Below are positions 24,998 through 33,012 of a stretch of 37,394 nt of DNA, one piece after another. The translations under genes were made by a program, and so were the position numbers. The notes under the pieces were generated by a model. The model was not told where the DNA came from. It did not search any database and was given only the letters and a program-made list of their open reading frames with translations. The stretch is from Velamenicoccus sp964471325 (GTDB lineage Bacteria > Omnitrophota > Gorgyraeia > Velamenicoccales > Velamenicoccaceae), in NCBI GenBank assembly GCA_964471325.1, contig CAYYFL010000015.1, forward strand, positions 1 through 37,394, read 5' to 3'. Each line of letters opens with the position of its first letter. Position 1 is the first letter of the stretch.

Positions 24998-25920
24998 GCC
25001 TTCCTCCCTCCTCCGGCCTTGCCTGATACCTTCCATATCAAGGCCTGCGCCGCGATATTGAGGATCAACGTGACAAAAAACAGGATAAGCCCAATTTCGA
25101 TGAGGGCCGAAAGATAGAGGTCGCTGGTGGCCTCGGTGAACTCATTGGCGATCACCGATGCCATGGTGTAGGCGGGTGCAAACAGGGAAGCGGCGATGCG
25201 GGGCCTGTTGCCGATGACCATCGTGACGGCCATGGTCTCGCCCAGCGCCCGTCCCAACCCAAGCATGACGGCGCCCACCACCCCTGAACGGGCAGACCCC
25301 AAGACGCCCAAGCGGATGGTCTCCCACGGCGTCGCCCCTAATCCTAAAGCCGCCTCCCGCTGGGCGAAGGGGACGGCCAAAAATACCTCCCGCGACACGG
25401 AAGAAATAGTAGGAATGATCATGATGCTCAGGATGATGCCCGCCGTCAGCATGCCGACGCCGTAAAAGGCCCCCTGAAAAAACGGCAAAAACCCGAAATG
25501 GTGAGACAGAAACGGCTGAATGGCATATCTCAAGAACGGCGCCAAAACAAAGATGCCCCACAATCCGTAGACGACGCTGGGAATGGCGGCCAGCAATTCG
25601 ATAAGAAAACTCAACGGCTGCCTGATCCAGAAGGGCGCCAGTTCCGCCAGATAGATCGCGATGCCCAGCGAGACAGGAACAGCGATCACGAGGGCCAGGA
25701 TCGACGAGACGATCGTCCCGTAGATGAACGGCAGCGCCCCAAAGACCTCCTTGACCGGATCCCAGGTGCTTGTCGACAAAAAACGCCAGCCGAATTTCTG
25801 GATAGACGGCATGGCGTTCACCACCATGCTGCAAGCCAAGAGGAGGGTCAAGGCGACTACGGACAAGGCCAGCACCGTGGTCGCCCTTCTAAACCCCCTA
25901 TCGGCGAACGTCAACTTCAT
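24994..25920 (-). CDS. pstC: Phosphate ABC transporter permease PstC (canonical system)
   Basis: A 308-residue permease resembling E. coli PstC: SIQKFGWRFLSTSTWDPVKE in the first periplasmic loop, AAIPSVVYGLWGIFVLAPFL, and the coupling loop FLAVPFAQREAALGLGATPW. GRALGETMAVTMVIGN is the conserved core. It starts 16 bp after pstS and overlaps pstA. Confidence 0.95.
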   Translation of the reverse strand: MKLTFADRGFRRATTVLALSVVALTLLLACSMVVNAMPSIQKFGWRFLSTSTWDPVKEVFGALPFIYGTIVSSILALVIAVPVSLGIAIYLAELAPFWIRQPLSFLIELLAAIPSVVYGLWGIFVLAPFLRYAIQPFLSHHFGFLPFFQGAFYGVGMLTAGIILSIMIIPTISSVSREVFLAVPFAQREAALGLGATPWETIRLGVLGSARSGVVGAVMLGLGRALGETMAVTMVIGNRPRIAASLFAPAYTMASVIANEFTEATSDLYLSALIEIGLILFFVTLILNIAAQALIWKVSGKAGGGRKA

Positions 25921-25936
25921 GGGCGATGTGTCTCGG

Positions 25937-26968
25937 CTAATAAGTTATCTCGCCGAGCCTCTTCTCGATCTTCTTGACCATGCTCTGAGGCAAAGGGGCA
26001 TACAGAAGGTCTGCCGCATACCTTTGGCCGTCCGAAACGGCCCAGTACAGGAATTTCACGATCTTTTCGCCTTTGACCTTATCAGGCTGATGCTTATAAA
26101 CCAGGATCCAGGTCACGCCGGCGATCGGATAGGCATTTGCCCCGTCGGGATTCACCAACGAAACCCTGAAATCGGACGGCATGGAATCGATCTTGCCGTT
26201 GACGGCTGCGGTCGTGCTTTCAATGCTCGGCGCCACAAAATTTCCCGATTTGTTTCTGACATCCGCATAGGGCAGGCCGTTTTTAACCGCATAGGCAAGC
26301 TCCACATAGCCGATCGTCCCCTGCGTCTGCTTCACCAGGCCCGCCACTCCCTCATTGCCCTTACCGCCCAAACCCACCGGCCAATTCACGGAAGTGCCCT
26401 TACCGACCTCGGACTTCCAGACAGCAGATACAGAAGAGAGATAATCCGTGAAGATGTTGGTTGTCCCGCTGCCATCCGAACGATGCGCCACAATGATATT
26501 TTCAGCGGGCAGGTCGACCCCCGGGTTGTCCTGGGCGATCCGGGGATCATTCCACCGGGAGATCTTGCCGAGGAAAATATCGGCGATCACATCCGGACTG
26601 AACCTTAAGTTTTGGCTGACCTGCGGCAGGTTGTAGGTGATAACAACGGCCCCCGCCGTCATCGGGATATGCAACAATTCTCCCGGTGCCGCCTTCAACT
26701 GTTCGTCGGTCAAAGCCCCGTCGGAGGCGCCGAAATCCACCGTCTGAGCCGTGATCTGTTTTATGCCACCGCCGGAACCGATGGACTGATAGTTAAAATT
26801 CACGGTCGGGTCGACTTTGGTGTATTCGTAGAACCACTTTGAATAAAGCGGATAAGGAAAAGTCGCCCCGGCCCCGTTGATCAAAAGCAGCTTTCCTGCG
26901 AGGGCCGCCCCGGCCGCAAGACTCAGGGCCAGAATCCCCGTCATGCATCCTAAAAGTATCCTTTTCAT
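25937..26968 (-). CDS. pstS: Phosphate-binding protein PstS (E. coli type)
   Basis: A 343-residue periplasmic protein with a signal peptide ending GAALA-G. The E. coli-type phosphate pocket is present: INGAGATFPYPLYSKWF, GSGGGIKQITAQTVDFGASD and HRSDGSGTTNIFTDYL. The start at 26968 (MKRILLGC) was preferred to a 10-codon extension. It follows the porin gene by 34 bp and leads pstCAB-phoU, so porin and transporter are likely co-expressed. Confidence 0.95.
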   Translation of the reverse strand: MKRILLGCMTGILALSLAAGAALAGKLLLINGAGATFPYPLYSKWFYEYTKVDPTVNFNYQSIGSGGGIKQITAQTVDFGASDGALTDEQLKAAPGELLHIPMTAGAVVITYNLPQVSQNLRFSPDVIADIFLGKISRWNDPRIAQDNPGVDLPAENIIVAHRSDGSGTTNIFTDYLSSVSAVWKSEVGKGTSVNWPVGLGGKGNEGVAGLVKQTQGTIGYVELAYAVKNGLPYADVRNKSGNFVAPSIESTTAAVNGKIDSMPSDFRVSLVNPDGANAYPIAGVTWILVYKHQPDKVKGEKIVKFLYWAVSDGQRYAADLLYAPLPQSMVKKIEKRLGEITY

Positions 26969-27002
26969 ATCAACAGATCTCCTTTGTTTGTTAAACATAT
27001 CC

Positions 27003-28292
27003 TTAGAATTTCATGTTCCAATCGACCTGGACAAGGGTCTCTGGATTCTGGGGATCCGATATGCTCCACGAACGGTAGATATCGACGCCGAGGAACGTAT
27101 TCTTGCCCAACCCGTAGGTGAATTCGCATTCATGGCTTCTCATGTTTGTCGCGCCGCCGTAACGGTCCGAATCCGGCAACACGTCGAGCACCGCATCGCG
27201 GCCCAACATGGCATAGATATACTTGATCTGCCAATCGCCCCATTTGGAGATCTTGTCGTGGCCCAGCTTGAAACCCACAGCAAAACCGCTCGACCCCTTG
27301 GATACGTCGAAATTATTGACGTATTCGCCGAACAATTTCACCATCTCGATCTTGGAACCGACGGCGCTGAACGGTTCTTTGATCGTCAACTCCACGGCCG
27401 GACTGAACATCTGATAGTCATAGACGTAACTCGAGACCCCTTTTGTCGTATTGCCCGTGTTGCTGGCCGAAGAATACTTGCTGGAGACATGCCCTTTCAC
27501 ATTATCAAAAGATTGATAAGATACGCTCCCCTTCAATGACATGTCTTTGTTAAATTTATAGGTAGCCCCTGCCTGGGCGAGATAGGCCATGGGCGAATCA
27601 GCGTCCGAGCTGGTGTCGGCATCCACGATCAACACCCCTGTGTTCAAGAATGCCGAAGCGCGGGACCCCATCTTCTTGTTAAAGCTGAAGACCCCTCCCT
27701 CGGGCGTTATGTCCGTATCCCAGATCAAGTCGGTCGGCTCCCAGAGCGCATCGCCCAAGAGCATCTTGCCGCCGACGGCAGTAAACCAGTCCGACGGGCT
27801 GTATTTGCCGTAAGCGTAATCAAGGACGACGGTCTTTTTCTCATTGTAGCCGCCCAGCGTGATATTCGTAGAACGGGGATCCCCCGAACCGCTTGCGATC
27901 CCTACGCCTGCCATCAGCTTATCGTTGACCTTGGCGTCCAATCCCAGGCGCAGACGGATGCGTCCGATATGGGTATCTTTTGCCACATCGTTCGTCGCCT
28001 TTTCATGCTTATACTGGTACCTGAGCCGGAAATCGCCTTTCAATTTTATGTTCTTGACCCAATCGGGCATGCTGCCTTTGGCTACTTCCTTATAATCCTC
28101 TTGCTTCTGTTTTTCCGTTTTGGCTATCTCTTCATTCGTCTCAGTCCTGATCTCCTGCGCCTCCGAGGCGTTTAAAACGCCTTTCTCCACCAATTTCTGG
28201 AGCAAGACATCCACCTCGCTGGCCCATGCCGCGCGAAAAGACGACAACCCCAGCAGCATGCTCGCTAAAAATACAAATACCGTTTTCCTCAT
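27003..28292 (-). CDS. Outer-membrane porin, probably phosphate-linked
   Basis: A 429-residue protein with a signal peptide (cleavage near AWA-SE) and an N-terminal helix with LVEKGVLNASEAQEIRTETN, common in putative porins. A barrel of amphipathic strands follows (KLKGDFRLRYQY, RIRLRLGLDAKV, ...VQVDWNMKF), ending in Phe. It fits the putative-porin group (Porin_5-like). It lies directly upstream of pstS and downstream of a Pho-box-like repeat, so a phosphate or anion channel role is likely from context. No OprP-type lysine ladder was checked. Confidence 0.85.
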   Translation of the reverse strand: MRKTVFVFLASMLLGLSSFRAAWASEVDVLLQKLVEKGVLNASEAQEIRTETNEEIAKTEKQKQEDYKEVAKGSMPDWVKNIKLKGDFRLRYQYKHEKATNDVAKDTHIGRIRLRLGLDAKVNDKLMAGVGIASGSGDPRSTNITLGGYNEKKTVVLDYAYGKYSPSDWFTAVGGKMLLGDALWEPTDLIWDTDITPEGGVFSFNKKMGSRASAFLNTGVLIVDADTSSDADSPMAYLAQAGATYKFNKDMSLKGSVSYQSFDNVKGHVSSKYSSASNTGNTTKGVSSYVYDYQMFSPAVELTIKEPFSAVGSKIEMVKLFGEYVNNFDVSKGSSGFAVGFKLGHDKISKWGDWQIKYIYAMLGRDAVLDVLPDSDRYGGATNMRSHECEFTYGLGKNTFLGVDIYRSWSISDPQNPETLVQVDWNMKF

Positions 28293-28419
28293 CTTTCCTC
28301 CTTTTCCCCGCCGTGCGGGCCCTGCCCCGCTCAGGCAGGCGTTGTTGACTGAATCCTGTTGGTCTTTTTTTGTTCGCCCTTGCCCACCACAGACGGGCAG
28401 GGAACTCTGACAATGGGAA

Positions 28420-28611
28420 CTAGTTTTCTTTCCATATCTTGCGGACTTGCCGAAGGCTCGCTTCCACCTTCCTTAAATTATCTTCCGCCCAGCTGTCGCT
28501 GATCATGTGATCCTGCTCCACCTGGTCAAGAAGACTTTCCAAGACACGGATCTGCGTCCTCAAATGACTTGCGATGAAATCGGAGCGGATGTTCGACATC
28601 TTCTGAAACAT
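28420..28611 (-). CDS. Small helical protein 2 at head of pho regulon
   Basis: A 63-residue, charged, mostly helical protein, starting MFQKMSNIRSDFIASHLRTQ and ending RQVRKIWKEN, with heptad-like spacing of Leu/Val/Ile. No signal peptide or membrane segment, so cytoplasmic. AGGGAGGATCTC before the ATG is a strong ribosome-binding site and set the start over a 13-codon extension. I do not recognise the family. It sits between small protein 1 and the porin, in the same direction; a GC-rich hairpin lies in the 127-bp gap before the porin. Confidence 0.65.
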   Translation of the reverse strand: MFQKMSNIRSDFIASHLRTQIRVLESLLDQVEQDHMISDSWAEDNLRKVEASLRQVRKIWKEN

Positions 28612-28634
28612 GAGATCCTCCCTGCCGTTTGCGT

Positions 28635-28799
28635 TTACGCACGGCCGCAATAAAGATCCAGGATCCGCGCTTCCTCGGCAACCAGAAGTCTCAGCGTCCT
28701 GCTGATATGCAGCCAGACCCGAAGGACGTGTGGATAGCTCCTTTTTCCGACGGATAAAAAGCGTTTCGCGAATCCCTGAATGTTATCTGCTGTTGTCAT
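28635..28799 (-). CDS. Small helical protein 1 at head of pho regulon
   Basis: A 54-residue basic, helical protein: MTTADNIQGFAKRFLSVGKR followed by SYPHVLRVWLHISRTLRLLV and AEEARILDLYCGRA. No signal peptide. It starts 47 bp after the Pho-box-like repeat, so it would be the first gene of that transcript, and ends 23 bp before small protein 2. The ribosome-binding site is weak, and the family is unknown to me. Evidence is position, frame and composition only. Confidence 0.5.
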   Translation of the reverse strand: MTTADNIQGFAKRFLSVGKRSYPHVLRVWLHISRTLRLLVAEEARILDLYCGRA

Positions 28800-28846
28800 C
28801 ACGCCCAAAATATAAAATATGCGGATGACAATTGTGTGGAGGGAAT

Positions 28847-28867
28847 GTGAACTTTGGGTGAACTTTG
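28847..28867 (-). promoter_or_regulatory. Pho-box-like direct repeat
   Basis: Two exact copies of CAAAGTTCAC (minus strand) are one base apart, giving an 11-bp period. Read as TTCACC-N5-TTCACA it matches the TT(A/T/C)ACA-N5 pattern bound by PhoP in Bacillus and the 11-bp repeat geometry of the E. coli pho box. It lies 47 bp upstream of small protein 1, porin and pst genes, and just after the phoBR terminator. Confidence 0.65.
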
Positions 28868-28886
28868 AATCCGTGAGGCCTTGCGG

Positions 28887-28923
28887 AAAAAACGGCCACA
28901 GCCGCCCTGCGGGAAGGCGGCCG
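28887..28923 (-). terminator. Terminator after phoBR
   Basis: On the minus strand CGGCC and GGCCG, with inner GCC/GGC, form a stem followed directly by six T. It lies about 200 bp past the phoR stop and just before the Pho-box-like repeat, separating phoBR from the next transcript. Confidence 0.55.
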
Positions 28924-29059
28924 GCGCGTTACCCTGCGCCCAAAAACCCGGCCCGCATGGCGGCAGGCAGGCTATCCGAGGATGAAGATTTGATGCAGGA
29001 TTTCGCTGGACAGCGACAAAAAAAGAAGCCGCCGGCCTGGTCGACTCGCTTGTCTCGGC

Positions 29060-29089
29060 CTGCCTCGGCCCTGGCCAGGACCGAGGCAG
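29060..29089. repeat. 30-bp palindrome, sister of 5171-5200
   Basis: The arms CTGCCTCGG and CCGAGGCAG enclose CCTGGCCAGG, itself palindromic. It has the same length and nearly the same sequence as the perfect palindrome at 5171-5200. It lies between the phoR stop and the terminator. Confidence 0.8.
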
Positions 29090-29126
29090 GGCAAGGCCGG
29101 ACAAACAGACAGAGTACCGGCGAGCT

Positions 29127-30317
29127 TTACTGTTGGGGAGAAACGATCGGAAGCGTGAAGCTGAACGTCGAGCCGCGGCCGTGGACCGACTGGACCCAGA
29201 CGCGGCCGCCGTGCGCCTGGACGATGTGTTTGACGATGGACAACCCCAGCCCTGTCCCTCCCAATTCCCTGGAACGGGCCTTGTCGACGCGGTAAAACCT
29301 TTCGAAAATACGAGGCAGATCTTCTTCAGGTATTCCTATGCCGGTGTCCTTGACATCCACACGCACAAAGCGATCCGACACAGACGCCGAGACCTCCACG
29401 GAAGCATTCTCGCCCGAATATTTGATGGCGTTATCCATGAGGTTCAAGAGGACCTGGGAAAGACGCGTCTCGTCGGCCATGACCAACGGGAGGTCCGGCG
29501 GGGCAACACATGTGATAGCGATGGACTTGGCGCGTGCGGGATTGTCCAAGACCGCCATGCACCGCTGGACGACGGCGGCGAGCTTGACCGGCAGAAAAGA
29601 CATCTTCATCTTGCCCGACTCGATCTTGGAAAGGTCCAACAGATCGTCGATAAGCTTACTGAGGCGTTCACTGTCCCGGAAGATGATCTGGATAAAATCC
29701 CTGGCATGGGCCTCGTCTTCCAGGGCCCCCTCCAGGAGCGTTTCGGCATAACCTTTGATGCTCGACAATGGCGTACGCAATTCGTGGGACACATTCGCCA
29801 CAAGGTCCTGCCTGACCCTCTCCAGGCGCCGGAGTTCCGTAATATCATGAAAAACAAGGACCGCGCCTTCGACGGCCCCGCTCCTCACGACGGGAACACT
29901 GTTGACCCGGAAAGTCTTTTCCTGGGGCACGACCAGGGAGATCTCTTCAGAGATCAAGACCTGGCCGGCGCCTTGCAGCGTCCTGTCAACAATATCCTGG
30001 ACGGCCACGTTCCTGATAACTTCAAGCGGTTTCTTGCCGTCGGCCGCCCCTTCAATCATGAAGTTCTTGCGCAAAGAAGGGTTTAAGAGAAGGATCCCTC
30101 CCCGGCGATCCACAACCAGGACCCCCTCGACCATGCTCGAAAGGATCGCCCCCAATTTAGCCTCCCCGGCGCCTCCGGCTTCCTCGACCTGGACGAGACT
30201 TGTCCTGGCTTCCTGCAGGAGAACACGCAAACGACGATACCGGCGGCTTATCCAGGACAGGTATGCCAGGAGTCCCGCAGCGGCGATGGAAAGTATCCAT
30301 AAAAAGACAGTCGTCAT
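29127..30317 (-). CDS. phoR: Phosphate sensor histidine kinase PhoR
   Basis: A 396-residue membrane kinase: one N-terminal transmembrane segment (residues 4-24), a PAS domain (about 52-155), HisKA with phospho-acceptor His178 in NVSHELRTPLSSIKGYAETL, then the ATPase domain with N box LMDNAIKYS, G1 DTGIGIPEED, F box FERFYR and G2 GGTGLGLSIVKH. One membrane pass and a PAS are typical of PhoR, which reads Pst state through PhoU. Its start overlaps the phoB stop by four bases. Confidence 0.95.
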   Translation of the reverse strand: MTTVFLWILSIAAAGLLAYLSWISRRYRRLRVLLQEARTSLVQVEEAGGAGEAKLGAILSSMVEGVLVVDRRGGILLLNPSLRKNFMIEGAADGKKPLEVIRNVAVQDIVDRTLQGAGQVLISEEISLVVPQEKTFRVNSVPVVRSGAVEGAVLVFHDITELRRLERVRQDLVANVSHELRTPLSSIKGYAETLLEGALEDEAHARDFIQIIFRDSERLSKLIDDLLDLSKIESGKMKMSFLPVKLAAVVQRCMAVLDNPARAKSIAITCVAPPDLPLVMADETRLSQVLLNLMDNAIKYSGENASVEVSASVSDRFVRVDVKDTGIGIPEEDLPRIFERFYRVDKARSRELGGTGLGLSIVKHIVQAHGGRVWVQSVHGRGSTFSFTLPIVSPQQ

Positions 30318-31006
30318 CCGATATTCTCCCTGAATCGATAACCGATGCCGCGGACGGTCTCGATGTGCCTGCCCATCGGGCCGATCTTTTTACGCAGGCG
30401 CTTGATGTGCGTATCGATCGTGCGCGTCGTCACGTCGGCCGCGATGTCCCAAACGTCCGAAAGCAAACGCTCGCGCGTCTGGACACGGCCCTGGCGCTGG
30501 ATGAGGGTCAAAAGGAGCTTGAACTCCATCGGCGTCAGCGCGGCCTCTTTATTGCCGACGGTCACCTTGTGGCGCGTCACATCCACGGTCAGACTCCTGA
30601 CCGTGTAGATGTCGCCGGGGGCTTCCTGCACCGTGCCGCGCTTCAGGATCGCCTTGATCCTCAGCGTCAATTCCCTCGGGGAAAACGGCTTGACGATATA
30701 ATCATCCGCGCCAAGTTCCAGTCCGACGATCCGGTCGACCTCTTCTCCCTTGGCTGTCAACATGATAACGGCAATACCCTTCAGGCGGTCATCCTGTTTG
30801 AGGACCCGGCAGACCTCAAATCCGTCCATGCGGGGCAGCATGATATCCAGAACAATCAGGTCTACGGCCGACTGGCGCAAAACCGACAACGCCTCCTCGC
30901 CGGAAAAAGCCGTAAGACAATCGTAGCCGGCTTTCTCCAGATTGTATCTGACAAGCTTGGAAATGTTTTTATCGTCCTCGACGATCAGGATGCGCGCTTT
31001 CGTCAT
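30314..31006 (-). CDS. phoB: Phosphate response regulator PhoB
   Basis: A 230-residue OmpR-family regulator. Its receiver has the acidic pair Asp11-Asp12, phospho-acceptor Asp54 in VLDIMLPRMDG, and Lys106 in IVKPFSPREL. The C-terminal winged helix ends TIDTHIKRLRKKIG and ETVRGIGYRF. It would bind Pho boxes, such as the repeat at 28847-28867. GGAG lies 7 nt before the ATG, and TATAAT is at 31032-31037 on the minus strand without a good -35, as expected of an activator-dependent or weak promoter. It is 68 bp behind mutY. Confidence 0.95.
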   Translation of the reverse strand: MTKARILIVEDDKNISKLVRYNLEKAGYDCLTAFSGEEALSVLRQSAVDLIVLDIMLPRMDGFEVCRVLKQDDRLKGIAVIMLTAKGEEVDRIVGLELGADDYIVKPFSPRELTLRIKAILKRGTVQEAPGDIYTVRSLTVDVTRHKVTVGNKEAALTPMEFKLLLTLIQRQGRVQTRERLLSDVWDIAADVTTRTIDTHIKRLRKKIGPMGRHIETVRGIGYRFRENIG

Positions 31007-31074
31007 AAATCAGCTCCATGCCCTTAAGAATATTATATCCCAAAACAACAAACCGCCCCGCAAAAACTGATACA

Positions 31075-32136
31075 TCAAGAAAATCCCCTGGTCCGCCGCA
31101 GCACCTTGACCGTTCCTGCAGGCATAGGATATTTGTCCAGTTCCTTTCGCTGCACCCACCGGCGGGTGGCGTCCTGCCTCGGAACAGGAACCACATCACA
31201 CTCCCAGGCAAAGAGCCTGACCTGGAACCGCGTGTAGGCATGCCGGACTGTTGCCGCGGGACGGGCGGACAGGACACGGACGCCCAATTCTTCCTTGAGC
31301 TCACGCGCCAAGGCCTTGCGCGGTGCCTCTCCTTTCCTTACCTTTCCGCCGGGTAATTCCCAGAGGCCCGCAAGCAACCCCGTCGACGGACGTCTCTGCA
31401 AAAAAATCGCATTTTTGCGGCGGATGATGCCGACGACAGCTTCGATCCTTTGGGTGGTTTTCCTTGTTTTTGGAGGAAACTCTTCCGGGATGCCCTGTGC
31501 GTAAGCCCGGCAATCGCTTTTTATCGGACAGGCGGGACAGGCAGGGCCCTCGGGCTTGCAGACCAGCGCGCCCAATTCCATCAAGGCCTGATTGAAAATT
31601 CCCGGCTGCCGGGCCGGCATGACCTCCTGAAGAAATGAATAGATGCGCTGATCAAGGGCGGAGATTTTTCCTCTCAGCATCAGCAGGCGGCAAATCACCC
31701 GGCGGACGTTGGCATCGACAACCGGCTGACGCTGGCCAAAGGCGATGCTCAAAACGGCACCTGTCGTATAAGGCCCAAAGCCGGGCAGTTTCTTCAATGA
31801 TTCCCGATCGGCCGGCAGGCGGCCCTCGTATTCCCCCGCGATGATCCCGGCCGCCTGATGAAGATTCCTGGCGCGGCTGTAATATCCCAACCCTTGCCAT
31901 GATGCCAGCACATCTTCCAGCGAGGCGCGGGCCACATGGCGGAGGGACGGAAAACGACGCAACCACCGTTCATAATACGGAATAACCGTCCCGACAGTCG
32001 TCTGCTGAAGCATGACCTCGGAGACCCATATCTTATAAGGATCGCGGGTCCGGCGCCAGGGAAGTTTACGGTGATTTTTTTGATACCAACGGACGAGCTT
32101 ACCCGTCCAGCCGGGGGTCTTCTTGAGGCTTCTCAT
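31075..32136 (-). CDS. mutY: A/G-specific adenine glycosylase MutY
   Basis: Removes adenine mispaired with 8-oxoguanine. The 353-residue protein has Glu40 in SEVMLQQT, the helix-hairpin-helix LPGFGPYTTGAVLS, catalytic Asp141 in VVDANVRRV, and the [4Fe-4S] set Cys193-x6-Cys200-x2-Cys203-x5-Cys209. The C-terminal NUDIX-like domain keeps a complete Nudix box (GGKVRKGEAPRKALARELKE with EELGV, about 263-285), often degenerate in MutY. It overlaps the TPR gene stop by one base. Confidence 0.95.
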   Translation of the reverse strand: MRSLKKTPGWTGKLVRWYQKNHRKLPWRRTRDPYKIWVSEVMLQQTTVGTVIPYYERWLRRFPSLRHVARASLEDVLASWQGLGYYSRARNLHQAAGIIAGEYEGRLPADRESLKKLPGFGPYTTGAVLSIAFGQRQPVVDANVRRVICRLLMLRGKISALDQRIYSFLQEVMPARQPGIFNQALMELGALVCKPEGPACPACPIKSDCRAYAQGIPEEFPPKTRKTTQRIEAVVGIIRRKNAIFLQRRPSTGLLAGLWELPGGKVRKGEAPRKALARELKEELGVRVLSARPAATVRHAYTRFQVRLFAWECDVVPVPRQDATRRWVQRKELDKYPMPAGTVKVLRRTRGFS

Positions 32137-33002
32137 CAGTCCTGGATCTCGGAAGTCTTCATGTTCTTCTGCGCATTGCTCAGTTTGTCCAGAAAAATAT
32201 TGATCTCCTTGACGCTCTTGTCGTCGCCCCGCTTTTCAAAAAGGTCCCTGGCTTCGACAAGGCAGGAACGGGACTTGGAATATTCTTCGTCCATGAAATA
32301 AGCCATGCCCAGGCTATAAAAGGCCTTCGGATCCTGCGGCGCAAGCTTTGCGGCCTTCAGATAAGCGCTGATGGACTCGGGATATTTTTTCAAAGACGAA
32401 TACGAAGCCCCCAGGTTCATATAAGTATCGACGCCGCAGGCGCCGTTCTTGACAGCCATTTCAAAATATGTCGCTGCGTTCTGAAAATCCCCCATACCAT
32501 AATACAGCGAGGCAAGGTTATAACTGGCCTCACTCAGGTTCGGATCGAGATCCAACGCCTTCTGGAAATCGGCCCTGGCCTGAAGCGTATCGCCGCCCAG
32601 CGAGTGAACGATCCCCAAGAGATTATACGTCCGGGGATAAGAAGGCTCCATGACGATGGCCTTGCGGAGCTCTTCTGCGGCGTGCTCCAGCATGCCCTGC
32701 CGCAGATAATTCAACCCCTTGAAGAGAAGCGCCGCATACGTCGAACCGATCCTCCTGTGGTCAAGATCATCGATGACCTTGAGCGAACTCAACAGCGTCG
32801 CGTTCGAAGGATCTTCTTTAAGGCTCTCCTCAAATTCCTTGCGGGCCTCATCGAACGCCCCCTGCGAAGCCAGCTCCATCCCCCGAACGAGGTGAAGCGA
32901 GGCCTGGGATTGTGCCTCGCCGCGGGCCAGACAACCCAGGAAAAAGAAACAAAAAACCGCCAACGGCACAAGGCTGTATTTTATCCTGTTATTCATCTTC
33001 AT
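32136..33002 (-). CDS. TPR-repeat protein 2, exported
   Basis: A 288-residue protein with a signal sequence (MKMNNRIKYSLVPLAVFCFF FLGC). Cys24 in FLGC could be a lipobox, giving a lipoprotein; FLG is not a strict match. About six TPRs follow (for example YNLASLYYGMGDFQNAATYF and FYSLGMAYFMDEEYSKSRS). The much longer upstream frame runs inside TPR protein 1 and was rejected. It starts 10 bp after TPR protein 1 and overlaps mutY by one base. Confidence 0.85.
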   Translation of the reverse strand: MKMNNRIKYSLVPLAVFCFFFLGCLARGEAQSQASLHLVRGMELASQGAFDEARKEFEESLKEDPSNATLLSSLKVIDDLDHRRIGSTYAALLFKGLNYLRQGMLEHAAEELRKAIVMEPSYPRTYNLLGIVHSLGGDTLQARADFQKALDLDPNLSEASYNLASLYYGMGDFQNAATYFEMAVKNGACGVDTYMNLGASYSSLKKYPESISAYLKAAKLAPQDPKAFYSLGMAYFMDEEYSKSRSCLVEARDLFEKRGDDKSVKEINIFLDKLSNAQKNMKTSEIQD

Positions 33003-33012
33003 CGTTCCCCGG

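Noticed and set aside
29133..31027. Plus-strand frames opposite phoR and phoB
   Set aside because: Both opposite strands encode full, motif-complete two-component proteins.
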